Assembly: GCF_900143075.1 (NCBI RefSeq)
Contig: NZ_FRCY01000002.1
Coordinates: 248,001-312,000 of the forward strand
Length of the DNA stretch: 64,000 bases
Reading direction: 5' to 3'
From: Cyclobacterium lianum
GTDB taxonomy: Bacteria > Bacteroidota > Bacteroidia > Cytophagales > Cyclobacteriaceae
The position numbers and the translations under genes are program-made. Below, one piece after another: positions 20,292-30,102 of the stretch. The first letter of the stretch is position 1. Each line of letters begins with the position of its first letter. The notes below the pieces were generated by a model that was not told the DNA's origin, did no database searches, and was given only the letters and a program-made list of their open reading frames with translations.

Positions 20292-21257
20292 TTACGGCTT
20301 AAAAATGTTTTCCCTGTGCCATTGCAAATTGGCTTGCAATGGCCAATGTTCTCGTTTCGCCGGTAGATTAATGGTTTTGTGTTCGAAGTCTCTGATGCTG
20401 TATGCCGATTGCTGTTCCTCAAAGCACTTCGAAACGAGCACACAAAAATTCTCATCAATGGATATTAAGCCCCTGTCAAATGCTCTATGTAGATTTGGAC
20501 ATAAGGCAATTCCATTCTTAATTGTATCATCAAAGCTTTGGCTAAATGGCTTTATGTGACAAGCATCAATCATAGAAATATCAAGTGTAGCGTCAATCCT
20601 CATTCCGGAAATGCCACAGGTATGACTATAAATTTTCGGTATTTCTCTTTTGAATAGGTCACCTCTGATAAATATCTCTTCCTCATTTTGTTGTAAGATC
20701 AGATTTTGAATTTCTGTTCGATATTCTTCGGGTGACTCGTATAAGATCTTACTTTCAATATTATCGAATAGCTTTTTCTTGTTTTCCAGGGAGAAAATAA
20801 AATTACTACTCGTTCCAGGAAAATATTCCTCCAACAAAAACTGTTGCAACAAAATGTTACTTTTCGGATCTTTCATTAACAAAAACAAGTCTTCATCCAA
20901 TACAACATGATCGACCGCCTGGTTTAAATTGGTAAAGCTTCGCATTGAAGCTGAAAAACGAATGATTTTTTCAAAACCCATTTTGGGAACAAGCGTCCAA
21001 AACCTCTCGGTTTTCATGTGATAAAAAGGAAAGGTAAATCTGCAATGGTGATTTGTATTTACCAATAATGTCCAGTTAGTGTTGAAGAAAGCAACCAGTT
21101 CGGGAGTTATCCGGACTTTATCAGAAATATTGTTTCCGGTCTGAAAGGTTTGTAACAAAGAAATTAACAAGACAGGCTTTTGTGGAGCGATACCATGTGC
21201 CCTGTCAATTCTCAATTTCCGAAACGCATGAAGATATTTCTGAAGCTGTTTTTCCAA
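20292..21257 (-). CDS. HNH endonuclease family protein (putative restriction-type)
   Basis: This 321-residue protein has a C-terminal HNH nuclease domain: CGISGMRID, then DACHIKPFS (the first His pair), IKNGIALCPNLHRAFDRGLISID (Asn and last His). The N-terminal part reads LRIDRAHGIAPQKPVLLISLLQ, the usual beginning of the predicted HNH restriction endonucleases of the COG3440 type. The start appears to be TTG at 21257, because no ATG lies between it and the upstream stop although the family N-terminus is complete. No methyltransferase is beside it, so it is an orphan nuclease, possibly acting on modified or foreign DNA (inference). Confidence 0.85.
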   Translation of the reverse strand: MEKQLQKYLHAFRKLRIDRAHGIAPQKPVLLISLLQTFQTGNNISDKVRITPELVAFFNTNWTLLVNTNHHCRFTFPFYHMKTERFWTLVPKMGFEKIIRFSASMRSFTNLNQAVDHVVLDEDLFLLMKDPKSNILLQQFLLEEYFPGTSSNFIFSLENKKKLFDNIESKILYESPEEYRTEIQNLILQQNEEEIFIRGDLFKREIPKIYSHTCGISGMRIDATLDISMIDACHIKPFSQSFDDTIKNGIALCPNLHRAFDRGLISIDENFCVLVSKCFEEQQSAYSIRDFEHKTINLPAKREHWPLQANLQWHRENIFKP

Positions 21258-21530
21258 TTTCCTTAATTTGCTACCCTGAAAAAAGTTGTGACCTGTCCCT
21301 GAGTAAAATACGAATTACAATGGTCACACGCAACCAGTTTTTCATTCGAACCGACCGGCCCGCCGGTTCATTTTCTTGCTTCTTTCGATCTCTTACATTT
21401 CAATAAATGCACAGGAAACCATCTTAACAGGAAGGTAAAAGGTACATTGTGGAGGCTTCAGCTATTTCACTTAACCGGTGGCTGTCCATCAAAATGCACT
21501 GAAGCGACAATTTTCAACCATCCTATCACC

Positions 21531-22118
21531 CTACTCCTTTGGCGGATTGATCATGATATGGGCACGGTGGGTACCGGGATCCATGATCCAGGGCATACCC
21601 GGAGCCTCGGGCTTAAGGGCAAGACCGGTGCTTTCCTGGGTGGCCCAGGGGATGTATACCACATAGCGCAGGTAGCTGTTTTTAACTTCCCCGGCCATGG
21701 CATCGTAATCTTCCGCTGCTGCAGTCAGGGAATACAGGGTGGCCCCATCTTTGGGCATTTTCAGGCTACCCGCCCTGACCTCATTCTCCCGTGTATCAAA
21801 GATTTCCTGAAAATTTTTGCCTTCCTTTTTCAATTCCCTGCCCCGTTCCATAAAGGGCTCCAACTGCTTGTGGTAACAGGCTACGTTAAACCCCTCTGCT
21901 TTGGGATCATCTGCTATGCAGACCATCTCATTGCTGCCTGCCCTCAATACGGTCCAGTTGCCACCGGAATCGTAACCGTACACCATAGCACCTTCCCTCA
22001 GATCCTCCGGCGCCGCCAGGACGGCTGTTTTGATCTGCATGGCTTTGGATGGAATTTGTTGGGCTTCGGTCTGTGAAAACAGCAGCAGGGCAAAAAGGCT
22101 TAAGAAAAGGCTTTTCAT
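21531..22118 (-). CDS. Secreted protein of unknown function
   Basis: This 195-residue protein begins with a clear signal peptide (FLSLFALLLFSQTEAQQ). The mature part is hydrophilic, with two cysteines (MVCIADD and VACYHKQ) that may form a disulfide. It ends with WIMDPGTHRAHIMINPP, which contains a His pair. I do not recognise a domain. The gene stands alone, on the same strand as and downstream of the M28 peptidase, but separated from it by a strong terminator, so it probably has its own promoter. Confidence 0.8.
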   Translation of the reverse strand: MKSLFLSLFALLLFSQTEAQQIPSKAMQIKTAVLAAPEDLREGAMVYGYDSGGNWTVLRAGSNEMVCIADDPKAEGFNVACYHKQLEPFMERGRELKKEGKNFQEIFDTRENEVRAGSLKMPKDGATLYSLTAAAEDYDAMAGEVKNSYLRYVVYIPWATQESTGLALKPEAPGMPWIMDPGTHRAHIMINPPKE

Positions 22119-22223
22119 GATTCAGTGGGATTTGTTTTAAGGTCCGTTGAAATACGGTTTAATATAGCTGCAATTTTTAGGAAAAGCAAAATTCCCCGCG
22201 ACCACATCCCAGTCACCAAAATG

Positions 22224-22257
22224 AAAAAAAACCGCCGGAAAGGCTGGTCTCCGGCGG
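22224..22257 (-). terminator. Intrinsic terminator of the M28 peptidase gene
   Basis: On the minus strand, an 8-bp GC-rich stem (CCGCCGGA with TCCGGCGG, plus coordinates 22250-22257 and 22232-22239) is followed by a run of eight T. It lies 28 bases after the peptidase stop. Confidence 0.9.
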
Positions 22258-22284
22258 TAAACTTTTATTTTGTGCAGAACTGCT

Positions 22285-23784
22285 TTACCTGTCCAGACGG
22301 GTATTGGTGCCATCTACAGGTGTCCTATGCTCCCGGTTGGCCAGGTCCCAGGCAGTATGAAAAATCAGCCTGGCCCGCTTTTCCATGAGGTCAAACTCAA
22401 TCTTGTCTACCGTGTCTGTAGGTTGATGGTAATCGTCATGTACCCCATTGAAAAAAAAGATTACCGGAATGTTGTGCCTGGCAAAATTATAATGGTCCGA
22501 ACGGTAATAAAACCGATTGGGATCGTCCTCTGCATCATAGCGGTAATCCAAAATCAGATTGGTGTACGTGATATTGTTGTACTCATTGATGATCTTGAGT
22601 TGTGACGAAAGCATTTCAGATCCAATCACGTAAATATAATCCTGGTTCTCGGCATCCTGGTACTCGTAGTCGATGCGACCTACCATGTCTATATTTAGGT
22701 TGTTTACCGTATTTTCCAAAGGAAACACCGGATTATCGGCGTAGTATTCAGATCCCAGCAATCCTTTTTCCTCGCCTGTGACATTCAGAAACAACACACT
22801 TCTCCTTGGCCGGTTGCCATCCTCAGCCGCCTTTGCAAAGGCCTCGGCAATTTCCATAACGGAAACAGTTCCTGAACCGTCATCATCTGCACCATTATTG
22901 ATCTCTCCCTGGCTGTTGATGCCCACATGGTCATAGTGGGAGGAGATTACAAGTACCTCTTCACTTTTGTCGGTACCTTCCAGGTAAGCCAGCACATTTT
23001 CTGTACCGACTATTTCTTTGTCCTTTTGTACCCGATACTTCACCTTTTGTGCGGGAATGGAGCCGGGATTGTTTTTCGCGGCCTCCTTCAATTCCTCTAC
23101 GGGAGTTTCAAACAATTGCCCCATTTGTTCCGAACTAACCATAAAAACCGGCCTGTGCTCGGTAGGTTCGTCAAATCCAAGACGTCCCCTTCCCGAAAGG
23201 TTTTTATAGCGATTGGCCATGCGGTCAAAATTGGCCTGCCCTTCCATGGTCACGATGATCACTCCTTCAGCGCCTGCGTCCATCACTTGCCTGACGGCGT
23301 CTGCTGCCCGGGAACCAATGGCCCAGAGGCCTACCAGCTTGCCCTCCACGTCCACTCTGGCGAGGTTTTCTTCGGAAGACAAACCCAGAAAGACCAGATC
23401 GGTGCGAACTCTTTTTTTCATGTCTGCATCGCCGATAAAGACAAAATCTTCGTTCAGGGCAAGGTCTCTATTACCGACCTTGAGTTCGACTTCCTCCCAA
23501 CGCACGCTGGAGAGCTCAAAAGGCTGCAGGTAGCTGCCATCGACCGGGCCGGCAAGTCCTTTTTTCTGATAAAAATCAACCAGATATTCGGCCGCCAGCT
23601 TCTGGCCCTTCTCTCCTGTATCCCTGCCTTCGAGTTCGTCGGAAGCCAGGTAATTGAGGTGTTTTTCCAGATCCTCAGCCTGGATGGTAGCGGCATATTT
23701 TAAGGAAAGGTCTTCCTGCCCGAAAAGGGTAAAAGAAATCCCTGCATACAGCAGTAAAGCTGCAATCATTGGTTTGTTTTTCAT
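22285..23784 (-). CDS. M28-family zinc aminopeptidase, secreted, with PA domain
   Basis: This 499-residue exported metallopeptidase has a signal peptide (MIAALLLYAGISFTLFG) and a protease-associated domain in the first half (about 100-260, with GAEGVIIVTMEGQ). The M28 catalytic domain carries the two-zinc ligand pattern SSHYDHVG, NGADDDGSGT, TGEEKGLLGSEYY, NIDMVGR and YHQPTDTVDKI. It should remove N-terminal residues from peptides in the periplasm or outside the cell. The five metal-binding segments are all intact. Confidence 0.95.
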   Translation of the reverse strand: MKNKPMIAALLLYAGISFTLFGQEDLSLKYAATIQAEDLEKHLNYLASDELEGRDTGEKGQKLAAEYLVDFYQKKGLAGPVDGSYLQPFELSSVRWEEVELKVGNRDLALNEDFVFIGDADMKKRVRTDLVFLGLSSEENLARVDVEGKLVGLWAIGSRAADAVRQVMDAGAEGVIIVTMEGQANFDRMANRYKNLSGRGRLGFDEPTEHRPVFMVSSEQMGQLFETPVEELKEAAKNNPGSIPAQKVKYRVQKDKEIVGTENVLAYLEGTDKSEEVLVISSHYDHVGINSQGEINNGADDDGSGTVSVMEIAEAFAKAAEDGNRPRRSVLFLNVTGEEKGLLGSEYYADNPVFPLENTVNNLNIDMVGRIDYEYQDAENQDYIYVIGSEMLSSQLKIINEYNNITYTNLILDYRYDAEDDPNRFYYRSDHYNFARHNIPVIFFFNGVHDDYHQPTDTVDKIEFDLMEKRARLIFHTAWDLANREHRTPVDGTNTRLDR

Positions 23785-23897
23785 TATGACTGTTTAATCG
23801 ATTATAAATATGGTAAACTGTAAACCTATTTTTTATCCAAACGGTTAACAAGAAGATAATTAAGGTTAAAATCAACACCTAAATTAGCGATTATTTC

Positions 23898-23905
23898 TAC
23901 CTTTG
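23898..23905 (+). promoter_or_regulatory. Candidate -7 element of gcvP
   Basis: TACCTTTG fits the TAnnTTTG consensus 56 bases before the gcvP ATG. No clear TTTG is found at -33. Confidence 0.45.
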
Positions 23906-23960
23906 CGGTTCGATTCAGGATAAATTGGTTCGGCCAAAAATACTCATATTTTATCTTTAT

Positions 23961-26861
23961 ATGAAAATCAACCTTGCTTCTTCGGAAAAATTTAAAAACA
24001 GGCACATTGCTCCGTCAGATACGGATATACAAGCCATGTTGGAAACCATCGGTATAAGCTCACTGGACACCTTGATCGATGAAACCATACCGGCCAGCAT
24101 CCGCCTGAAAAAACCACTTCGACTGCCAAAAGCCCTTTCAGAAACAGCTTTCCTCAAAAAGTTTAAACAGACTGCCGGTAAAAACACATTGTACAAATCC
24201 TACATTGGCCAGGGCTACTACGATACCCTGGTACCCGGAGTGATCCAGCGCAATATATTGGAGAATCCCGGCTGGTATACAGCATATACACCCTATCAGG
24301 CCGAAATCGCACAGGGCAGGCTGGAGGCCCTCATAAACTTTCAGACCATGGTCAGCGAACTGACGGGAATGGAACTGGCCAATGCCTCCCTGCTGGACGA
24401 GGGCACGGCTGCAGCGGAAGCCATGACCATGCTGCATGCCAGTAAACCACGGACGAAAAAAGAGGCCAACCGTTTTTTTGTGGACCATAAAGTTTTTGGC
24501 CAGACACAGGAGATCCTGAAAACCCGCGCCATCCCTGTAGGCATAGATCTCGTTTTTGGTTCTCTGAAGGAGCTGGACCTTACTGATCCGCAACTATTCG
24601 GTGTGCTGCTTCAATACCCCAATGCGGATGGTGAGGTGCATGATTATAGCCGGTTGGTGGCAACGGCAACAGAAAATCAGGTATCTACGGCTTTCTGTAC
24701 CGATTTACTTAGCCTGACCCTGCTAAAACCTCCCGGGGAAATGGGAGCAGATGTGGTGGTCGGTAGCAGCCAGCGATTTGGCGTACCCATGGGCTTTGGT
24801 GGCCCTCATGCCGCCTTCTTTGCCACCAAAGAATCATTCAAAAGACAAATACCCGGCAGGATCATCGGAGTATCGGTAGACAAAGAGGGAAAAAATGCCT
24901 ACCGCATGGCGCTGCAGACCCGGGAGCAACATATCAAAAGAGAGAAAGCAACCTCCAATATCTGCACTGCTCAGGTGCTTCTGGCCGTTATGGCCGGCAT
25001 GTATGCCGTGTACCATGGCCCAAAAGGCTTGAAAGCTATCGCCTCCCGTACTCATGGACTGGCCGTCATGACTGCAGATTGGCTGGCGCGCCTGGGATAC
25101 GAGCAGGTCAACAAATCCTTTTTTGATACCATTCGCATCAGAGTGGATGAAGTTCAGAAGGAAAAAATTCGTGCGTTTGCCTTGTCCAGGAAACTGAACT
25201 TCCGATACGAGAGAGAAAGTATATTGCTAAGCTTTGATCAGGCCAAAACCAGGTCCGACGTGATAGAAATCTTCGAGGTTTTTGCCAAATCTACCCACCT
25301 GCTGCAGGTAGAAATACCTCCGGTTCCGGATCAGATAGATGCCATTATCCCTGAGGCACTGCAAAGAAATTCCCCTTATTTACAGCATGAGGTTTTCCAG
25401 CGCTATCATTCCGAACATGAAATGTTACGCTACCTGAAAAGGCTGGAAAACAAAGACCTTTCTCTGGTGCACTCGATGATCTCCCTGGGTTCCTGCACGA
25501 TGAAGCTCAATGCAACTGCAGAAATGATTCCCGTCACCTGGCCTGAAATCGGTCAGTTGCATCCCTTTGCACCGCAGGATCAGGCGGCAGGATACTACGA
25601 GATGTTTCAGGAATTAAGAAACTGGCTCAGTGAGATCACTGGTTTTGCAGATACCTCCCTGCAGCCCAATTCCGGTGCGCAAGGGGAGTATGCAGGCCTG
25701 ATGGTGATCAGGGCCTACCACCAGAGTCGTGGCGACGAGGCCAGGAATATCGTTCTGATTCCCTCTTCGGCACACGGTACCAATCCCGCTTCTGCGGTGA
25801 TGGCAGGCATGAAAGTGGTCATCATTCCCTGCGATGACAAAGGCAATATTGATGTGGAGGCATTCAAATCCAAAGCTGCGGCATACAAGGATCAGCTTGC
25901 TGCATTGATGGTGACCTATCCATCCACCCATGGTGTTTTTGAAGAAGCGATACAGGAGATCTGTGCGCTGGTACACGAATATGGAGGACAGGTTTACATG
26001 GACGGGGCCAATATGAATGCACAGGTAGGGCTTACCAGTCCCGGAATGATTGGTGCAGATGTTTGTCACCTGAACCTGCACAAAACCTTTTGCATTCCCC
26101 ATGGAGGGGGAGGCCCGGGCATGGGTCCGATCTGCGTGGCCAAACACCTGGCACCATTCCTTCCCGGCAACACCTACGTGCGGACAGGCGGAACAGATGC
26201 CATCAGTGCCATATCGGCGGCGCCCTTTGGAAGTGCCAGCATCCTGCCCATTTCTTATGCCTACATCGCCATGATGGGAGAAGAAGGACTGTCCAAGGCC
26301 ACCAAAGTGGCCATCTTGAATACCAATTACATCAAAAAACGGCTGGAAGCAGATTATCCCATTCTGTATACAGGGAGTAAAGGACGTGCAGCGCACGAAA
26401 TGATACTGGACTGCCGGGAATTCAAATCCTGCGGCATAGAGGTGGAAGATATCGCCAAGCGCCTGATGGATTATGGCTTTCATGCGCCTACTGTATCCTT
26501 TCCGGTAGCAGGTACGCTCATGGTAGAGCCAACTGAGTCAGAATCAAAAGCTGAACTGGACCGCTTCTGCGATGCCATGATTGCCATCCGTCAGGAAATC
26601 AGAGAGATAGAGGAAGGAGCCGCCGACCCATCTTCAAACCTCCTGAAAAATGCACCCCACACTTCCGGCACCATTATCAGTGACAAGTGGGATTATCCCT
26701 ATTCCAGAGAGAGGGCGGCCTACCCCCTTCCCTTTGTGAAGGACAACAAATTCTGGCCTTCGGTAGGAAGGATCGATGCCGCGTATGGGGACAGAAACCT
26801 GATGTGTAGTTGTATTCCTACAGCGGTGTATGAAGAGGAGGAGAAAGAGGCAGTAGAATAG
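23961..26861 (+). CDS. gcvP: Glycine dehydrogenase (decarboxylating), P protein
   Basis: This 966-residue homodimer-type P protein of the glycine cleavage system decarboxylates glycine with PLP and passes the aminomethyl group to the lipoyl H protein. Both fused halves are present. The N-terminal half has [14 protein letters not shown], and the C-terminal half has the PLP-lysine segment [18 protein letters not shown] and [19 protein letters not shown]. The ATG at 23961 is preferred over an upstream in-frame codon because [11 protein letters not shown] leads directly into the conserved start. GcvH and GcvT are not in the window. Confidence 0.97.
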   Translation: MKINLASSEKFKNRHIAPSDTDIQAMLETIGISSLDTLIDETIPASIRLKKPLRLPKALSETAFLKKFKQTAGKNTLYKSYIGQGYYDTLVPGVIQRNILENPGWYTAYTPYQAEIAQGRLEALINFQTMVSELTGMELANASLLDEGTAAAEAMTMLHASKPRTKKEANRFFVDHKVFGQTQEILKTRAIPVGIDLVFGSLKELDLTDPQLFGVLLQYPNADGEVHDYSRLVATATENQVSTAFCTDLLSLTLLKPPGEMGADVVVGSSQRFGVPMGFGGPHAAFFATKESFKRQIPGRIIGVSVDKEGKNAYRMALQTREQHIKREKATSNICTAQVLLAVMAGMYAVYHGPKGLKAIASRTHGLAVMTADWLARLGYEQVNKSFFDTIRIRVDEVQKEKIRAFALSRKLNFRYERESILLSFDQAKTRSDVIEIFEVFAKSTHLLQVEIPPVPDQIDAIIPEALQRNSPYLQHEVFQRYHSEHEMLRYLKRLENKDLSLVHSMISLGSCTMKLNATAEMIPVTWPEIGQLHPFAPQDQAAGYYEMFQELRNWLSEITGFADTSLQPNSGAQGEYAGLMVIRAYHQSRGDEARNIVLIPSSAHGTNPASAVMAGMKVVIIPCDDKGNIDVEAFKSKAAAYKDQLAALMVTYPSTHGVFEEAIQEICALVHEYGGQVYMDGANMNAQVGLTSPGMIGADVCHLNLHKTFCIPHGGGGPGMGPICVAKHLAPFLPGNTYVRTGGTDAISAISAAPFGSASILPISYAYIAMMGEEGLSKATKVAILNTNYIKKRLEADYPILYTGSKGRAAHEMILDCREFKSCGIEVEDIAKRLMDYGFHAPTVSFPVAGTLMVEPTESESKAELDRFCDAMIAIRQEIREIEEGAADPSSNLLKNAPHTSGTIISDKWDYPYSRERAAYPLPFVKDNKFWPSVGRIDAAYGDRNLMCSCIPTAVYEEEEKEAVE

Positions 26862-26870
26862 TCTAAAGAT

Positions 26871-26908
26871 AAAGCCCCTTCGCAGGATTTGCTGAAGAGG
26901 CTTTTTTT
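26871..26908 (+). terminator. Intrinsic terminator of gcvP
   Basis: The stem AAAGCCCCTTC (26871-26881) with GAAGAGGCTTT (26894-26904) has one mismatch and is followed by seven T. It sits between the convergent gcvP and fumC. Confidence 0.85.
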
Positions 26909-26924
26909 ATCATTCACCAGGCAA

Positions 26925-28325
26925 TTATTTCAGACTGCCTGTCATATCTTCCGGCCTTACCCATTGGTCAAACTGCTCGCTGGTGAGCAGGTCCAGAGCG
27001 ATGGCCGCCTCACGCAGACTGATGCCTTCCTTATGTGCTTTTTTAGCGATCTTGGCTGCATTTTCATAGCCAATGTGTGTATTCAGGGCTGTTACCAACA
27101 TGAGACTGTTTTCCAGGTGACGCTGGATAAAGGGCTTGTTGGGCTCAATTCCCACTGCACAGTTGTCATTAAACGAAACACAGGCATCGCCAAGAAGCCG
27201 GGCAGAGATCAGCAGGTTATTGACCATCATTGGTTTGAATACATTCAGCTCAAAATGACCGTTGGAGCCTCCGATGGATACCGCGGTATCATTTCCAATC
27301 ACCTGGGCACAAACCATGGTCATGGCCTCTGCCTGAGTAGGATTGACCTTTCCTGGCATGATAGAAGAACCCGGCTCATTCTCGGGGATCAATATTTCGC
27401 CTATGCCTGATCTGGGGCCAGAGGAAAGCATGCGGATATCATTGGCTATTTTCATCAGACTGACAGCCAGTTGCTTCAATGCACCGTGAGTCTCTACAAT
27501 CGCATCATGTGCTGCCAGAGATTCAAATTTATTGGGTGCCGTTACAAAAGGCTGTCCTGAAAAATGGGCTATTTTCTCAGCCACCTTTTCTGCATAACCC
27601 TCTGGAGTGTTGAGGCCTGTACCTACAGCAGTACCGCCAAGCGCAAGCTCCGAAAGGTGTGCCAGGGTATTATTGATTGCCCTCATGGCATGGTCCAGCT
27701 GGGCTACATAGCCAGAAAATTCCTGCCCAAGTGTGAGTGGGGTAGCATCCATGAAATGGGTACGACCGATTTTCACTACTTTCATAAAGGCCTCAGATTT
27801 GGTCTTTAGGGTGTCTCTCAGTTTTTTCACGCCGGGCAGGGTCGTTTCTACCACCATTTTGTAGGCTGCAATGTGCATGGCAGTAGGGAAAGTATCGTTT
27901 GAGGATTGAGATTTGTTCACATCATCATTCGGATGAATTTTTTTCTTTTCATCCTGAAGGCTGCCTCCCAATAGGACATGAGAGCGGTAGGCCACAACTT
28001 CGTTTACATTCATGTTGGACTGGGTTCCCGAACCGGTCTGCCAGACCACCAAAGGAAACTGATCATCCCACTGGCCTGTCAATATTTCATCACAGGCCCT
28101 GGCAATGACCTCGGCTTTGTCCCTATCCATTACCCCAAGATCTGCATTGGTAAGCGCAGCTGATTTTTTCAAAATAGCAAAAGCATGTACAATTTCAAGC
28201 GGCATTCGCTGCCTATGCCCTCCGATCTTAAAATTATTCACGGAGCGCTGGGTTTGGGCACCCCAGTATTTGTCTGCGGGCACTTCTACCGGACCCATGG
28301 TATCTTTTTCTATTCTGTAATCCAT
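26925..28325 (-). CDS. fumC: Class II fumarate hydratase
   Basis: This 466-residue enzyme hydrates fumarate to L-malate in the citric acid cycle. It carries the superfamily signature [13 protein letters not shown]. It also has the active-site segments [13 protein letters not shown] and [21 protein letters not shown] and the N-terminal [21 protein letters not shown]. These clearly place it in class II fumarase rather than aspartase (lower certainty) or argininosuccinate lyase. Length and start match the family. It stands alone on the minus strand, convergent with gcvP. Confidence 0.95.
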   Translation of the reverse strand: MDYRIEKDTMGPVEVPADKYWGAQTQRSVNNFKIGGHRQRMPLEIVHAFAILKKSAALTNADLGVMDRDKAEVIARACDEILTGQWDDQFPLVVWQTGSGTQSNMNVNEVVAYRSHVLLGGSLQDEKKKIHPNDDVNKSQSSNDTFPTAMHIAAYKMVVETTLPGVKKLRDTLKTKSEAFMKVVKIGRTHFMDATPLTLGQEFSGYVAQLDHAMRAINNTLAHLSELALGGTAVGTGLNTPEGYAEKVAEKIAHFSGQPFVTAPNKFESLAAHDAIVETHGALKQLAVSLMKIANDIRMLSSGPRSGIGEILIPENEPGSSIMPGKVNPTQAEAMTMVCAQVIGNDTAVSIGGSNGHFELNVFKPMMVNNLLISARLLGDACVSFNDNCAVGIEPNKPFIQRHLENSLMLVTALNTHIGYENAAKIAKKAHKEGISLREAAIALDLLTSEQFDQWVRPEDMTGSLK

Positions 28326-28431
28326 ATCTGTTTTGTTTGAATTTTATTCGATTGGAGAGCTAAATTACTACAGGCAGCGCATAATCCATAAGTCCGGCCG
28401 GAATACTTCTCATTTTACTTTCTCCGTTTTC

Positions 28432-28932
28432 TCAGGGTGCTCCCCTACCTGCTTTCATGTCCATCATGTCATAAAACAATAGCTGACTCTCCTTTACCTT
28501 TCTGCGGAAATGCCAGATCGCAAAGCCATAATTGCCTATACCGGCAAGGGTACTCAGAGCCGCCAGTTTCCAATCCTGAAATACCGCCAAAAACAATACA
28601 GTAAGCAGAAAGCTAACCACCCCCCAAAAGCTGAGAAAGAATACGGTGGCTGGAAAAAAGGAGTAATCGAGAGAAATGAGGCACCCTTTGGCCAGGGGAG
28701 ACACCTTCCCTTTAATCAGGGGCAAAAAACTATCGGCTTTATCTATTTTCTTCGATATGGTAAACTGATTGGACTTCAGATCTCCGTTAAAAAGTATGGA
28801 CTCCTCGGGAGGGACCATAACGGTTTCCAGGAAGTTAACTCTCCTGGTTACACCATCCAATCGTTCCATCACCTGCTGTTGATCCATTACGGAAACGAAT
28901 GTTTCACTGTATGTAGGTGCCAGTCTCACCAT
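28432..28932 (-). CDS. Small membrane protein of unknown function
   Basis: This 166-residue protein has two closely spaced membrane helices (about 92-115 and 119-138, SFWGVVSFLLTVLFLAVF and KLAALSTLAGIGNYGFAIWHF). The N-terminal cytoplasmic part contains MDQQQVMERLDGVTRRVNFLETVMVPPEE and the tail is basic. I do not recognise a family. It lies 27 bases after the ridA-like gene on the same strand, so the two may be co-transcribed. Confidence 0.7.
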   Translation of the reverse strand: MVRLAPTYSETFVSVMDQQQVMERLDGVTRRVNFLETVMVPPEESILFNGDLKSNQFTISKKIDKADSFLPLIKGKVSPLAKGCLISLDYSFFPATVFFLSFWGVVSFLLTVLFLAVFQDWKLAALSTLAGIGNYGFAIWHFRRKVKESQLLFYDMMDMKAGRGAP

Positions 28933-28959
28933 ATCAAAACAAGAAGAAAAGGAGAAAGT

Positions 28960-29340
28960 TTAAGCTACTGCGATACAGGAAATTTCCACATTGACATCTT
29001 TTGGCAGCCGGCTTACTTCAACCGTTTCCCGTGCCGGCGGAGCAGTTTTGAAATATCTGCCATATGCCTCGTTGACGGTGCCAAAATCATCCATGTTTTT
29101 TACGAAAATGCTGCATTTCACCACATGCGCAAAGGAAAGCCCCCCAGCACGCAGTATGGCCTCCAGGTTTTTCATTACTGCATGGGTTTCTTCGGTAATA
29201 TTTTCGTTGATCAGTTGCCCCGATTCTGCATCCAGCGCAATCTGACCTGAAACATAAAGGGTCCCGTTAATTTTTACTGCCTGGCTGTAGGGGCCAATAG
29301 GCTCAGGTGCTTCTGAAGTATGTATGATATCTTTACCCAT
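28960..29340 (-). CDS. RidA-family reactive intermediate deaminase
   Basis: This 126-residue RidA/YjgF/UK114 protein belongs to a family that hydrolyses enamine/imine intermediates formed by PLP enzymes. The family marks are IGPYSQAVKINGTLYVSGQIALD near the start (described here by parts: GPYSQAV and YVSGQI), and VKCSIFVKNMDDF and ARETVEVSRLPKDVNVEI near the end. That end segment includes the conserved Arg (PPARETVEV) that binds the substrate carboxylate. Length is typical. Confidence 0.95.
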   Translation of the reverse strand: MGKDIIHTSEAPEPIGPYSQAVKINGTLYVSGQIALDAESGQLINENITEETHAVMKNLEAILRAGGLSFAHVVKCSIFVKNMDDFGTVNEAYGRYFKTAPPARETVEVSRLPKDVNVEISCIAVA

Positions 29341-29409
29341 GGTGATAGTGCATTAGAACGAACCACAAAGTAAAACTTTATCTCCGAATTTGTCAATTCT
29401 ACCAGAAAC

Positions 29410-30102
29410 TTACTCGTTGGCCACCAACTTGAAGCCCTCACCATGGAGGGTGATGATTTGTACATTTTCATCCGATTTCAGCAATTTTCGTATTTTGCTG
29501 AGGTAAACGTCCATACTTCGTGCATTGAAGTAGCTATCGTCACCCCAGATTTGCTTCAGGGCATAAGATCTGCTGACATTTTCGTTCCGGGAGGCCGCCA
29601 GTAGCCGCAGAAGTTCATTTTCCTTCGAGGTCAGTTTGTGCAATCCGTCGGGTCCTTCGAGCTGCTGCTTGTCGTAATGAAGCGTAAAATCACCAAAACT
29701 ATAGGTCTTCAGGGCAGCTTTTCCCACCTGCTGATGTGTCCTCCTTAAAATGGCTTCAATTCGCATCAGCAATTCTTCCATGCTAAACGGCTTGGTAATA
29801 TAATCGTCGGCACCAATGCGAAAACCCTGAATCACATCTTCTTTCAGGTTTTTGGCGGTAAGGTATATGATGGGAATGTTTTCTTCCACCTTCCGGATTT
29901 CCTTTCCGAGGGTAAATCCATCCTTTTTGGGCATCATCACGTCAAGGATACACAATTGATAATAGTCCTTCCTGTATTTGCTCCAACCCTGTTCCCCATC
30001 CCTGCACAGACTGACTTCATATCCTTTTACTCCCAGGTATTCCTGCAAAATATCTCCCAGGTTGGGATCGTCTTCTACCAGTAAAATTTTTGTTTTGCTC
30101 AT
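29410..30102 (-). CDS. Response regulator, OmpR/PhoB type
   Basis: This 230-residue two-component response regulator has a receiver domain (1-120, acidic pocket EDD at 10-12, phospho-acceptor Asp54 in CILDVMMPKKDG, and the conserved Thr and Lys in YLTAKN and YITKPFS). The C-terminal winged helix is of the trans_reg_C type (about 130-228, LTSKENELLRLLA and RSMDVYLSKIRKLL). Its ATG overlaps the stop of the upstream histidine kinase gene as ATGA, so the kinase is the certain partner. The target genes are not evident. Confidence 0.96.
   Translation of the reverse strand: MSKTKILLVEDDPNLGDILQEYLGVKGYEVSLCRDGEQGWSKYRKDYYQLCILDVMMPKKDGFTLGKEIRKVEENIPIIYLTAKNLKEDVIQGFRIGADDYITKPFSMEELLMRIEAILRRTHQQVGKAALKTYSFGDFTLHYDKQQLEGPDGLHKLTSKENELLRLLAASRNENVSRSYALKQIWGDDSYFNARSMDVYLSKIRKLLKSDENVQIITLHGEGFKLVANE

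Noticed and set aside
21447-22076. 209-codon plus-strand frame
   Set aside because: It is a shadow of the secreted minus-strand protein at 21531-22118, which has a clear signal peptide.
25614-26483. 289-codon minus-strand frame opposite gcvP
   Set aside because: It runs opposite the conserved PLP half of gcvP and has no recognisable protein features.
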